A stretch of DNA of 64,000 nt from Monarcha castaneiventris obscurior (lineage: Eukaryota > Chordata > Aves > Passeriformes > Monarchidae). The notes beneath the pieces are model-generated. The model was not told where the DNA came from and made no database searches. It saw nothing but the letters and a program-made list of their open reading frames with translations. The stretch spans positions 682,001 to 746,000 of the forward strand of contig JAMPIT010000862.1 of the NCBI GenBank assembly GCA_026261815.1, written 5' to 3'. Below are positions 26,901 to 41,900 of the stretch, piece after piece (position 1 is the stretch's first letter; every line of letters begins with the position of its first letter). Position numbers and translations under genes: made by a program.

Positions 26901-29900
26901 TGGTGTAATTCATTATAGAGCAAAAAGCATTGGTGCTCCTGTAACCTAACTTTGGTACACCACCTGTTGTGACAAGGGTATGTCCTGATTTCCCAAAATT
27001 CATTTCTAATATCATGTTTATATCCAAAATTTTAATCCTGGCATCCAGTTGCTCTCACTTTTAGCTGTTGCAGGTTTATCTCCTTCAAATGAAAACTTCT
27101 GCAAAAAAGTACCATGGCTTCCACCTTAGTCATTTAAGAATGTTCACGCTTCATTTGTGATTCCTTCAAAAAAGTAGTCTGGTTTTATTTCACCATCCTT
27201 TGTCTCTCACAGATTTTCAAAATATGGCCAAAAGGAACCAACACCACAATCAAAACAATGCAGTGCTGATGTGAGAGGGTGCAAGGTGCCCTTTTACCCT
27301 GATGAGACAACTTGTGAACTGCTGGCAACTCCAAGACACGAGAAAAACCATGCAGCTCAAAGACTGGTACAATAATGGGATTCAAGAAAGGAAACACTTC
27401 CACAGGAAATACTGATATGGATCACAGTAAGATTGAGGACAATTTCTGTGGAGAAACTCCTAGAAGTGAGGACAGACACTGTCCAGTTTGATGAAATTCA
27501 AACAGAAGGCACTTAAATTACTTATTTAGTATGCTTACTTAGTATGCTTACACAGAAGCATTTAAATTACTTGCACAGCTCTTATAATCCAATACAGGCC
27601 TAAAATATGACCCAAATTTGCCTAATAAAAGCTTTCTGCAAAATAAAAGCTCTACCTTCCTTCCCTCCTTCCTGTGCTTTCTTCAGTTGAGTCAGCTGAC
27701 ACGGTACGAATTTCCCTGTGAATTCCAAACAGAACATTGACACTTGAAGGTAGTTTTCTATATAAAAAACACTTTAGGAACTAAAAATATGAAGTTCTTC
27801 CCACCAGTTAGACACTAGAACAGCAAAGGCATGGTTCTTCTATGCCCCTTGTTCCTAGAACATGTCTAAGCATGTTTCTAAGCAGTTTCTGGCAAGTATT
27901 TTATTATTAGTTCTTTACTACAAGTATAAATTCTGTAATTACTGCTTCATTCTAAATTCTTTTCAATTGAGATTCTGGATGAATTCAACCCTCCAAGCTT
28001 CTTTCAAACTGTCCACTAGAGCCAGTTCACTCCAATGTGTGTATACGGTTTCTTTTAAACCAAAGGCAGAGAAGACAACTCAAAGCACAGCTACACTTGT
28101 ACTTCAGAATTTCTTGACTCTCCTTTTTGTTTGGGTCCACAAAAGTACACCAACAGTTTGCAGAAACAGAGCTCTGGGACTTCTCTAATTATTTCCAACA
28201 TCACTATAAAGATAAGGAATAAACTCTCATTTCCCTATCCTTCATTCTTCAACAGGACAATTATTTTTAAGCAACTATGCACCGAAGTTTTTCCCTCTAA
28301 CCTCCTATTAATAAGCAAGCCCTGCAGAAGACTGAGAAGTCCTTCAAACATTACTCTTTTAAGTAAGCACCTTCTACCAAAGACTTGCAGGACGTTGCAG
28401 GGCTCTGCAGGGGGTGTAACACTGATGTGTTTGGCTCCTGTCAGGTGTTCTGCAACCTCTGAAAACACATACGAGAGGCAGCAGCACTGAAATACTGTTT
28501 TCATGCTCAAAAGATTTTCTGAAGCTTTTGATTAAAGCTCTTCACTTTTCTTTAGATTTCAAGGAAAACTTGAATTCACAAAATAGGGAAGCCTTAGACT
28601 GTCATTGCATAACAGCTTAATTCAATCACTGAGTAGATTGTAAATCAACTAATACTACACTTCCTACACACATCCATGCTGTCATTTAAGTAACATGCAG
28701 CTTCAGGCAAACAGGGCAGCCCAGATTTCAGCAGTCTGCTGCTTTTGAGAAGCGTTTAAAATGCTTTTGCCTTGACTGCCAGCTAAATTTGTGTAAATGT
28801 TGGGAAGTTACTAATACCAGTCAAGCACAGCTTTTGCCTGCAAATGCAACATGCAGACCAAGGAACTGCAGTGTTTGGAAAAAGCTCTCATGGAAAAGCT
28901 CTCAGCATCCACATTTGAGAAATACTGATTTAGTATTTTTATGCAGTTCTGTGGATTATTCAACAAACAAATTTCAGATCATATAAAGTGAATGAGAAAA
29001 GATGATGCAAGTGTAAGCTAGCACCCAATCCCTCTCCACATTGGTATTTAATATACAGCCAGCAGGTGTAAAAACACAAGGCTGCATTGTTCTTACTGGG
29101 TTAAGGATATTCAAATAGAGAAATATTTCCTGGACTGTTTACTAAGCCAGGAGAAAAATACCAGATAAATCACCTCAGAAATCCCACTTTAAAAATCAGC
29201 ATTTTCACCAAGCCAAAGGATTTCACTACAATAGGTTGAAGTTTCTTCTCTAATTAAAATCTAAACATCAGACTAATAAAGCATTTTAAGGATGAGATTT
29301 CTGTGCAGACAGAAGATACCCAGTCATGCATATAAAGCACTTTTCTGCGTAAGGGCCCAAATAAAGGGCCTGAAGGCAGACATGGCACCTTTCTGTAGAG
29401 GTTGCCCTTTTAATTCAAGTAATTTGGTTAAACACTGAGATGAAGGGTAGTTGAACAGTAGAACATCATCCCAGCAACTGCACCAGAACATCTGTTTGGA
29501 TTAATGACTTTGGGTGTAGGTAATAATCTGCAGCCCAAGTGGAGAAAGGCCTGGATGGGGGGCAGGGAGTGCATTTGTTTTCTTTCCTCTGCCCCAGTGG
29601 GATCAGTCTTTTAATACTGTTGGCATTTGTAAGCTTCCCAGATTTAGTCTTGCAGTTTTTCTCCATGCAAAGCAAAGGCAGACCCCCTACCTGCATTTTT
29701 TTTTGCCCAGTGCTTGGTATCCCCAATTTTTGGTATTCAGGACACCGTTTTTCTGCCATCTTCACAACTGGCTACAGTGTTTTGGTCAATTCTACATGGA
29801 TGATTAAAGTTTGGAGAAAATAGCTTACAGAAATAATCTCTATGCACACAGTTCATAATCTCAGAAATAACTACTGCACACAGTAACTCAGGGCCACATA

Positions 29901-32900
29901 CAAGCGACCTAAAATTCACTGGAATTCCTCTATTCACTTCCTAAATTATTCAAGTAATTAGCACTTAACATGGTGTAAGTAAAGGTCTAGTAAACAGCAA
30001 CACAAAACACAATATTTGATAAATATCTGGCCATAAATCCAGAGAACAAAAATTCTGCAGAAACCATGGAAGAAGCACCATCTTAAATCCACCCTGGAAA
30101 TATTCTGGAATTTGAAGACACAACAATAGCACGAACTGGCTTTACACTAAAACAGATTACTGCAGTCCCTACTTATTTCTAGGCCTTGGAACAGTCGTGT
30201 ACATCTCTCTCTCTCTAGTTCTGCTCTTTAAATGCAATTTTAAATTTATTTATTTCTAAACTTCAAATAGCACAGAATATGGACACTGACACCATACCTA
30301 TTTAAACTCTTCATAATATTTAAACTCTTCAAGTCTCAAATGAGCTGAAAAGCTGCCTCTTTACCCAGCAGCTCCAACTGTGAGTGGGAACATTTGCTGC
30401 CAGGTTTTACATTCCCACATTCTGGACTTGCAGGTACCACCTGCATTTCAAAATGTTCATCTTGAGGCATGCGACACCACCTTCAGAAGGTGTCATATTC
30501 CTTCTAAGACCTGTATTAAGATTGAATTTAATTTTATTCAGATAATTAGGAAATCCTGAGAAATAATTAAGAATGGCAAAGGGACATTCCATTATTTGTT
30601 TTGGCCTACAGAAAAAACACAAATGAAATGACATTTAGAAATTACACTTAATAAGCCTGCAATAACAGCTTTGGAGTTAATACTAATTTTGGGGTTCCGC
30701 TCCAAAAAATTGGAAGGTGTTGAAGTGGAAGCAATAGAGGAGGCAGGCAGCGAGAGGAGAGATGAACACTATAAAGAATCCAGATGACCTCAACAGTGCA
30801 GGAAGGTTAAGCATTTTTTGTTCAGTTAAATCCACGGAATTCATCCTTCTGACAAATTGGCTGGCTATCAAAAGGTGAGATAAAAGGTGTTCTACTATCC
30901 TACCACAACTAAAATCACACCAAACAGTACAAAAGGACACATGAGGCAACATGTAGCTGACTTGCAGCCCTGACATAAACGCCACAACATTTAAGAAGCG
31001 TTGAGTGTCCAAAGTAATAAAAGCAACATGAAGTCAGAAATTAGGCTGCTTGCTGTTTCACCACAGCAGTGAATATCTATTGCACAAGGAGAAACTAACA
31101 GCTCTGGAGGGCTGCATTAGCAGCCATGGCATGAACAGACATTTTAGGAACACTTTATGCAGCAGCATTTGATTAAAACACCCCACCAATGATGTATCAC
31201 CCTAACTTATGCATACCATAGAATCAAATTCCATTACCCTATGACTGCACACTACGTAGTCAGAGGATTGTTTCACCTGCATTCTAGTCCAGAGGTATTT
31301 TTCACTGACTAAAGGGGGCCCCAGTCCTGAGCTGTAGCAGAGGTACAGCACATGGCACTGCTGTAGCAGGAAAGAGGACTTATGTGTCAATGTCCTCAGT
31401 CTGAAGCTGATCCCCACTGGAAAAATCTAGTTATTCTTTTTGTACTGCCAGTGAATAGGAGACATTCTGTACAGCACAAGAAGTGAGACCTCTGGCAAAC
31501 CACGGAAGCAATGGACCCACCACTCTGAAAGGACTCTCAGCAGCCAACAACAAATTGAAAAGAGGTAACTATTTTTTCACACTGAGAGCCTAGAACTCTA
31601 AGAGCAAACATATTCGATTTCTTGCCTCTAGATGTGGTTAAATTGACTCTCAGTTTTCACTTTATAAAACACAGCCTTTGACAATTATTGATCCCCCTTC
31701 CTTTGTGTTTTTGGTTTGAGGTTTTTTCAGGTAAAATGTTACACAAAGCAATACTCTTGCTAAAGCACAAGGTTTGAAAGTCTTCTATAATTTGAAACTT
31801 CAGTTACACTTAATGCTTTTCCAATTAAAAATTCTTTCCTATCTATCAGAAATCCTAATTTGATACAGCTTCTCAAATTAAACTTAATTTCATAATGATG
31901 AATATCACATCTTCAAAGAAAAAAGAGCTAAAACTTCGGGGTTTTGTAAGCAACCAAATAAAACAACAAGACTTTCATTCCAATATTTAACACAGTATTC
32001 TGATGTTGCTACCTGAATTTTCGGATGTAACAGCTACTTTCTGAAGTGACTGATGTGGCAGTTTGCCCTCGAGTCACTCCGAACTAAATTTAATAGGAAA
32101 AATGGTGAATTCACAGCTTTGAAACACAACAGAATGTTGGCAACAATTAAGTTAAGATCATTAGTTTAAGTTGCGTTAACTATTCCCACAGCTTAATGTA
32201 GAATGCTGAAACTTTCAGTCAAACAATTAAATAACATTTTCCTCACCATATCATGTACACAACTTAAAAATTACTATCATGAATATTAGTAGCACCTTAA
32301 ACATGTATGCCATGCAAAATTACATTTATGTTAATCTCAGGAAAAACAAAAGTTATTTTTCTTCATATATACAGCTGAAAGAGTGGGAATTATACTTGCT
32401 CTTGATTTAGGTTTACGTGCTTCTTGTACGTTCTGTACCCAGTCAACCAAGAAGCAGATACAACAGTTTCTTAGCTTGATGATGGTGGTGATTATGATTA
32501 TTATTTTAAAAAGCCACAACTAAGTACCTGTCATATATTAGCCCATGAACACCATATTCTCTCAACTTCTTCCTGTTATCCGGGTCATTTGCATCATCAC
32601 CCCATGAAAAAATAACCAGGCCTTTGGATATGGCTCGTTCAATAAACGCTGGATTCCTCAGCAGATCTTCAGAGTGCACGTTAATCCCCTGAAATACAAA
32701 AGACTTCAGTTAAACCCCACGTTTCTGAAACATTTACATCAGCTTTTTTAATCTTTTGACACTGGCAGCTCCTTATCATTTCATCCATAATAAAAACAAG
32801 TTATTTAATACAATTAGAGAATTTATTTATAGTGCTGTTTTTTAAGCACCGTATTAAAAAACATGTGAAACAACGAACATTATTTTGGTAGTTACCCAAT

Positions 32901-35900
32901 ATTAGTGTATTTATTTTATGAGGTTAGTTGTAATCTAATGTATTAGTGTCAAAATGATAGATTTAAAACAATCAGTAATAATTTTGTTTGATTTTAACTT
33001 TTCAGCTTACCAGCAAGTTTTCAAACTGTGCAAAGTTAATGGCAATCGGAGTTGTGCGAGATCTGAGATCCATAAGCTCTGGATAGAGTTTAGATTCCCC
33101 TTGGGTGAGAAATAACACAGGATACTTGTTTTGCTTATGCCGGATCCTGCCAGAAAAAAAAGACCACAAGTGGCAAATGAAAAAATAAAAAGCAGGGAAC
33201 TTTGATCTCACTGTTTTGAGGGGAATTCCTCTCTTTCCTGCCTGTTCTTCTAGTTCGTAGCTGGTGCAAGGAGAGTCCCACAGTTCAGCATCAAACTGTG
33301 TGACAAACTGCTCAACTGATTCCTTTTGCCACTACTGGAGATTAACACACAGGTTAAGGGAAGCTAGACTTGATGTTGAACTCAGCCTCACATCCTCAAA
33401 AAGTTTACATAAAATCCCTGAAGGCCGTTTAATTCTGTAATTTTCTTTTTAAATGGACATTAGATTCATGATAATCATGAAGATCCATGATAATTTCTAA
33501 AAATGGCTAATATACAGCCCCTAACCTTACTAATGTGTTTTTCAAGCTGGATAATCTAACAAGATGATTTGGTTCCTAAGTTAGGCTTGCACACCCCTCA
33601 AGTATGACTGAAAAAGACTTTGGGACACCAGAAGAAACCATGACCTTTTTTGTTGTGCTAAGAGAGAGTGAAGCATCCAGGAAGACACTTGACAAAAATA
33701 TCCACTATGACCTTGTTCTCCAATTTTTTTTTTGGCCCATTTCAGATGGCAAAGTGGTCTCATTTCAGTTCCCTGCTATTCTGGCACCTTAAGTACATGT
33801 CTAAGCAAAACACCTGTTATTTATTTCCTAGTGTGTATTCTTACATACAAAGTAAATTTTACCAAATAAAAGTAAATTTAAAAAACAAAGTACATTATTT
33901 CTCTCTTCTTAACTTACATTGTACAAATATCTGCATGAAAAGAAGAAAACACAATTCTTCTTCCTCCAGCATTCATCAAAACAGTTTTCAAAATAATATC
34001 TAGAAAAAGGTTCATGTCAAAGTAAGTTGACAAGTTGCCATCCCATTGTCCATCCTAGAAAAAGAAAGCACAAGTTGGAGTCACTTAAATTAATGCTCAC
34101 TAACATTATTTTAACCAGCAACCCCTGACTCAGCCTGAGCAAAGTAAGAATTCAGCTGGCCAATGTGAATGCAGGAGTCAGTCCTTCAGTCTGTTGAGTG
34201 CTGGTTACAGCTCTCCAGGACTGACAGCCCGTGAGGGGCAGCTGAATTCTCACAGCAGTAAGATACACTGAAAAATTCCCTGCCTCTCCATCACAAGGAA
34301 TGCATTCTAGGAAGCCTATTGTAATTTCAAAAACACAAAGAAATTCCCTGAAGACCAGTAATTATAGCAGCTGCTCTCTGTTGTTATTTCTAGCACACAG
34401 ACTTCCACCTACCATTCTCCTTAGCTTCCTTCCCCCATTCCAGGGTTCCAATCCCAGCCTTTACAACCATTTCCCTCTGGACTGAGTGCTACACAGTCCA
34501 GCTGAGTCTGCAACCCTGCTGACTAGGAGGAAACAGCAGCTTGCACTACTGCACCATGTTGTAGCTGCTCCTGCACTGGGCCAGAAGAGGTTCAATTTCT
34601 TGGCACTTTCCTGCCTGCCCTGTTGTGATCTGCTGTAAAGAGTCTCCTACCAAAAGCAGTCTGAGCTGCATTATGAACTCAGTCCTATAAATACTTTCTA
34701 TCATTTTAAGAGTAAGTTTGTTCATTCATTGGAGTGGTGCCATTATACCCCAGTTTTAAAAATAATGCATTATAAAAATAGAAGGCACATAAACCTTCAG
34801 AAATTATGCCTTTGCAGCTCATAAATTGTATCAAATCACAAGCATGAGCCATGAGAATGTCAAAGTAAATCACACGTATCTTTACTTACCCTTTGCTGGG
34901 AGATCCATTTTATTTCTATGTTGAACCCAACATCTTTAGAAACTGCCTCCAGCACCTAAAAAGATTTCATTATGAAGAGACCCCAAAGCAAAGAAGGACA
35001 ACAAAGCACTATGAAGGTAATTACTGGGAGAATTACTGGGTAATTATTGGGAAAATTGGAATTTAATGCTAATGGTGTCTAACAGTAGAATTAAAAACCC
35101 TAAGTTTTTAACATTTTATACAACACATATATACACTTTTCTATTCCAATTTAAACTTAACGAATATATAAAAACTGATAAAATCTTAAGGACAAGATCT
35201 TGGCAAGGTACAAATGAGGATCAATTCACCTAACACATGTAAGAAATGCCCCATTTGTACTCCTAAAGAAAAATGCTCCTCCTCTCTCCAGAAAGGTCTT
35301 TTGAATGCAAAAAGCACTCTAAGTATTAAATCCAGGAGCTTGCCATTACAATGATAACAAAAGTTCTTTCATGTGAAATTATTTACAAAAATTATTTGCA
35401 AGGTGGTTTCAAAAGGTGAAGCTAACACAAGCAGTCCTCGGTGGGAACACACTGGAAATTTACTCAGCATTTCTCAGTGTCTGGCTCTGAGAGATGACCA
35501 AGATTCCATGAGGAGCTGCCAAAGGCCAGGTGAGGTTTCTTTCAAAATTAGAAACAACTGTCAATGCATTAACAGGCAATGCCCACATGTTAACCAGCTG
35601 TAAAACTGAGTGCACCCTGAGCTATGCAGCTTGAGCTCGTGAATTCAGAAGCTTGAAACACCCACAAACTATTACTTGTAAGCACTGAAAAGCCTCCAGT
35701 GTCCAAAAATAAAGCCTCTGTTCTCAGTTCCAGCACTGACACCAGAGGCCTAAACCCAAAAATCAATATGCCTTTCTGGAAGCTGGAAGGAAAACACAAG
35801 TTTTCATGTTCCACAATCATCTTGCTCCATATTCACTACTTACTCTTTGCAGAGAAGGAAATGGCTGCGTCTCAAAAGCAGAGTTCTCTTCCTCTTTAAA

Positions 35901-38900
35901 AGACGCTGGAAAGAAATATAAAATATTGAATTAAAACATACAGAAGCATAATCCCAGTAATGCCAGCAAGAAAAGACTGGCTCCAAATCATAAGGCCTTT
36001 AGGAGTGAACAATGAAACCAGGTCTCCCTTTGGATTACCTACAGCTTTCCCTCTAACACTGACATACTCCAACAATGGTGTTGGAAATTCCTGTTTTAGA
36101 ATTTAAAAACTTGCCATAATAGAGATCAGAATGGCTTCTCCCATCCCTCACCACACTTCACCCCCTGAATCACATCCAGAGGAAGCCTTGCTTAACAAGG
36201 CTTATTTATTTTATTTTAAAAAATTTTATCTTTTCCTGTACAGGTAGGATGTGTGAGATAATTTGCTTTCCCTACAAAAGGGATAATTAAGGCCAAAACT
36301 TTACAGCACTGATAAGACACTACATAGCAATTACCAAAGTTCCTGTCAGCAATTCTCAAGAGCTGAAGGTAGAGAAGCATAAGATGGAAACATTAGTGGC
36401 AATTTCATTATGATTATTCAGAAACAAATATTGGTCTATACACTGGCCTTCTGCTCTTCTGTCCCTGCTTCCCAAGGGAGTAACTTCTGTTCAGGTATTT
36501 CCTTCCCAGTAAAGAACTCTACAGCATGCACAAAATCACCTACATAAGCATTTAGAAATGTTCAGGACAAACGTGATTAGAACAAGCAACTGCAACCACA
36601 GAATTTATACAATTACATGGTAGCAAACCAACCCCAAGGCTCTTCCAAACTAGTACATACCATTGTGATCTTTTTTCAGGGCCGTCACGTGAGCCAGCTG
36701 AAGAGCACAAGAGCAACATTAACACTCTGCCCATACAGATCTTCCTACATGTAAAATGTAACTAATTTTGCTTGTAAATAGTTTTGAAGTTTAGAAGTCC
36801 ATTATAGACAAAGTTTTAGTCACTTATTAAAGAATAAAGGACATACTAGTACACGTCACAATTTTCTTTCAAACTCTGTTTTAAAGATTTCAAGGGAAGC
36901 TCAAAACCAAACTGAAAGCATTCTTACTGAAAATTCAGAAATCATGTTAAGGGTAAACCCACTCATACTATAATTCAACATCAAGATGTGAAAAAGTCTG
37001 AACACTAATCCCTCCTCTGTGGTTCAGTCCAGTGCAGAGGGCTGACCTATTTTATGTTACAGACACACATACTGAGCTACAATCAGGCCAGACACGACCA
37101 ACTCCCTTGCTCCATTCAAATTCTCTCTCTCTACAAAAAGGGGTGGACCAAGTAATTTTAAGTAAAAAGAATCATGTGGTTCTTGGACCAGCCAGATGCT
37201 TTCCTTGACTGAGAACGAGTATCTCAGCAGGGTCTCCAGCAGCCCAATCATCCCCTGACTTTTTTTTCTGTAGGCAGGGCACTTCTGTTTGGAAGGTAGA
37301 GCAGTTCAACATAGCCCCTTTAACATTTGAAAATTAGACACCGTATTTCTAGAGGATAAAAGTAATGAAATTTATCCAAGCTGTAACAATGGTGCCAAAG
37401 TATTTTTCTTGGAATTAACTAACTGTTCTATTTGTACAATTTTTAAACTGCACTCTCCCAAACTATCTCTAGTTACTCCCAAAACCTCTAAGCTTCATAC
37501 ACACTTTACTAGCCAAAGGTAACAATACCTTTAATAACTGCAGCTGATCAAATGTGAGTTCTTTGACTGCAATCTCAAACAGTTCCAGAGGCTCCGTATC
37601 CAGTTTCTTTGAAGAGAACCAACACATAATTCAGCACCAAAACAACAAAAAAGCCTACACACTTTTTATATAGTAGCATTAAAGGCAACTAATTTATTGA
37701 TCCTATTTTATTGATAAAGATACAAATGGTATCTTATGATAAAGATGATCAGTTTTCAAGAGACAACACAAGCACTTAAAAGCGTAAAACAGATGTCAAC
37801 TTGAAAATAAAACAGTTTGGTCTTTCATGCAAGTCAGAGGCGTTAAAGTTCTTTCTTCTCAAGAGGTTAGCATAATTATTCTGTAAAAACTTGATTGGGT
37901 AATGTATTCAGGGAAGATGTTTGCAAGTAAAGAAATGCAGTAAAAAATAGTCCAAGGCAGTTCAGTTTACTGCTGTTTATCCAATGTTTCAGAAACTAAT
38001 AAAAAAAAGATAAATGTCCTGTGGTAAAATTGAGATACACACACCCCCCTCCCAAAATAAAGGTCTGGTGTCAAAAAAATTCTGTCCATTTCTAACTTTC
38101 CCTCTTCACTAAGACATTTTTACTGAGCAAGTCAATACTGAGTGAAGACACACTGAATATTCATTCCCCTCAGTCAAAGTCCCATTTCCACAACTATTCA
38201 AAACCAAGCTTCTCCTAAAGTGCAAAGTTGCAAAGGGTGTGGGAGTCTGAAGACACAAGACTCAGTGCCAAGAAGACAGAGCAGCGTGCTCTGCAATCTC
38301 TCTCTGGATTCACTGCCAGAACTAGGAGGGAAGATAACCACAACAGGACAGAATGCAAACATTCAGGCCTGAATCTAAGACAGTCCCATAGGCACTACTG
38401 AATATAGTGGAGTTGTGATTTTTTTCTTCCAAACCTTAAGCCAGAAAGAAGCTAAATAAAAAGCACAATGTAGGCTTGAAGAGTGCCAAACCACGCATCT
38501 GAAATGTTGTTTCTCCAACATCAAAAGCAAAAACTCAGCTTCCCTGCTCTATGCATAAAGTAAAGCTGCATATTTATTCCCATTCCATCCCTTGAGTCCC
38601 CAGAATTATTTCTGTGACAGCTTGACATTTTAAGTTTCTACAATGGTTATATTTATAAATAAAATACAGATCTCATTTTCTTTACCTTTTTCATGGCCAT
38701 GCAGCACGTGAGATCATGGTATACTATAGGCACATGATCTTTAGAAAGATGTACATCAAATTCTACATATGCTGCTCCCTGCAGGGAATTGAAAAACACA
38801 CAGAACAAAACAAAAGCCCATTAACTACTAATGCACAAGGACTACAGAACTGCATGCAAGTGCTGTCAAGCATTCACAGGTCCTAGACATCAAATAGAAG

Positions 38901-41900
38901 TTGAATACAACTGGCTGTTACCAGTTAAATCATGGTCAGCAATGGATTGATTATCAATGATGAAAGAATTATATGGCAAGTTATCTAAATTACCATAATA
39001 CAGCTCATACATACATATATATCTCTGTGTGTGTATCTATCTTGTTTTATCTTGTAAACCTCTAGTAAGACTCAAGTCTCACAAACCTGATTACAGAGAA
39101 AGACTAAGATGATATTTTTAGATACAGATGTTCTAAACATAGATGCCTTTGAGGCATCTTCCTCCCTCCTCCCCACCACCACAAGAGACCAGTGATGGCT
39201 CCATATTGCCAAGGCTTTAGGGAGATATTCCATGTAGAACAAACTTCTGGAGTCACTAGTGTGTAACACAGTAAGAGCAAGAACAGAAATAGCTGCATCC
39301 AGTATTCTCCTGCCCTTTTCAGCTGTATGTGCTTTTCTGTTAGGCTTTATAAAAGGAAGAAAGATCCAAAAGCTTTAAGCAGAGTCTTTTGGAAAAGAGG
39401 GAGGGCCAAAAAGAAAGAGAAACACACAGTAACAGGTTTGGGGTTTTTTACTTATACTGACTGTCTGCAAATAATTCCTTTGAAGGCCTCCAAGAATACC
39501 ATTCATCAAATTACCACCCTGACACACACTTTTTCAAACAGCACAAAAAGAAAATAGGACATGGATTTTTTTTTAGCCCTTTTCTCAGCAGAAATATTTT
39601 CAGAGTGGTGGTTTTCAGCCTTTTCATTCTGAAAATAGATAAAAGCACTTGTCTGGTGATGCTGCTGCTGACTTCACAGCAAATTTCTGTCTCAATGCAT
39701 GTTTCTCGTGAGCATTTTAAAAACTGTCTATAAACTTGTAGAGTCCACTCAGGGATTAAGAACTACTGTTCAAAACAGTAATTTAGTAGCTACAGTTTTC
39801 TTCAGTGATCAAGATTACTGGAAGGAATAAAAGTGACCACCTCCATCACAGAATTTAGGTACATGGAGCTAGTAACTCCCAAACTGGAAGTTCTTCTCTT
39901 AGGATTCCAAGTCTTCACTGCAGCAAGCTCCAAAACAAGGACTGGTTTTTTTACCAGCTCAGACCCCAAGTTACATTTTCAGACAGCAAGTTTCAGTACA
40001 CAGCAGTCCCTGAGCAAGACCTTTGCCACCTGAGAGGATGCTGACAGACTCTAGCAGTGCCAAAATTTTATTCATTTGTTCAAATTGTCTGTACAGGGTT
40101 GAGATTAAAATTCTCCCTGTATTAGAACACAACCAGAATGTACTACATGGAAGTTTTGATTTTTTTAAGGGACTTGAGAATAAGAATCTAATCTACTATT
40201 AACTTCCCGTTACTTAGGCAATTTCCACGGCAATTTTGTATCATTTACATCAGTGCAATTACCATTCACTGTGCTGAATCATGCAAATTAAGCATAGGAG
40301 CCAACCTAGTTAGCACTGCACAGGTGCTGTGTGTATGAAAATGTGTGTACATACATGACTGGCAGCACTCCTCAAGGATGCAATGGTATTCTCTTGAACT
40401 TTAGCAAGCCTGAAAAAGCCAAGGAAAAGGGTTTGTTAGATGCCTTATAGCACAGAACTGAAACAACAGAAATACAAATCAGAAGTTTTTGTTTTCGAGA
40501 ACACCCACGTTTGATATTGAAGTGACTTAAATGGTTGCAGCTTTTTAAACTCTCTGCTTCCTCAACAGATGTCAGTGAAATGAAACAATCTCCCCAGTCT
40601 AAAATGCAAACAAACTTACTTAGCTGTTGTTGTAGAATTCCCTGCTCCCCTGTGTCCAACATCCAGAGTTGTCCTTGGTTTCCAGTATTTTGCATATGAA
40701 GCCTTCATATCACACGAGTATCCCTGGATTGGTTTAATTATTATGTAGTCCACTGCAAGAAAAACAGCAACGCTTCACACGTCAGGAAACAGAAGATGGC
40801 TTTGAGGAAAGTTATCTACATCAGTGTTGGCATCAACTGTACCTCTAACTTTTCCAATTGTCTTCCTTGGATTTCTGCTCATAATAGCAAGTGTAAGAAC
40901 TCCAGCACTCTTTCCGAGTTCTGCAATTGTGGATGACAGGAGGCAGGCAGAGCCTACATGACCTGGGAGCACATCATCTTGTACTACCTTCTCACCTAAA
41001 TCTTCCTAAAAACAAAACAAACAAAAACCCAAAACCCCTACTGTTAGATGTAAGTGAGAATTCTAAACAAACTCTTCTGTCTTGCTCCTCAGGACACAGC
41101 ACAAGTTTCTTGTGTGTTACAGAAAACACTAGTTTCAGGCTAAAATTGTTTAATGTAACGGTGAGTTACAAATTACTATCAGGAATATGAAAATGTTGAT
41201 GGAAATCTACAAAACTCACACTTGTCTTTGACATCCCTTACATTTGATAAGCTTTTCAGATCAAAATTACATGCATGGAATAGTCTGTCTTCTAAAATGC
41301 CCAAGTCATCTTTAGAACAAAAATTAACTGGGATAATATATATGCTTAAAATGCTAAAAAACTTTGTATGCACTTGCAGGGAAGAACTAACATGCAGAAT
41401 GTACACTTGACCATAGTCAAGTTCAGGAACTACATAGACACTTTACAATTATGACTGTAAATTATCATGAAGGCATTTTCAGACCAAAAAGAGAACGCTT
41501 AGAAAACTTAATTCTGCATAAGTTGCTTTTTTTAAAAAAGAACTTCAATTATTAAGATCTTTCAGGGCAAAAAGTAGTGCAAAATAACAAGCACAGTGGT
41601 GAGAATCCAGTTTTAATTTGCACTAGTTAGTTCAGAGAAGTCTCTTTTGTTTATAACATAAAAATTTAGACTCAATAATTGTGATATAACTAGTTCATAT
41701 ACACATTGTTCAGGTTCAAGCAGGAGAAGCATAACTTAGCTCTGGTAAAGGGTTAGTATCAAACCAACCTAACAGCATGCAATACTGCACACACAGAGAT
41801 TCAAGTCTAATTTGTACTGACTTCTAAACAAGCAGAAGTGAAAAACTTTCTGTGGCATATCAAGAAGACTCACAAAACCTTTCTACAAAATGGGCTGGGA

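Larger units (their letters stand above)
23966..32527 (-). other. GPCPD1 last intron (8.6 kb)
   Basis: Donor gtactt, acceptor tttattcag. It holds the CR1 copy at 24518-26777. The remainder (26780-32500) is AT-rich without a recognised gene or repeat family. It has a 13-bp tandem duplication (ttagtatgcttac twice, 27526-27551) and a near-duplicate of atatttaaactcttca near 30300. Confidence 0.75.
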
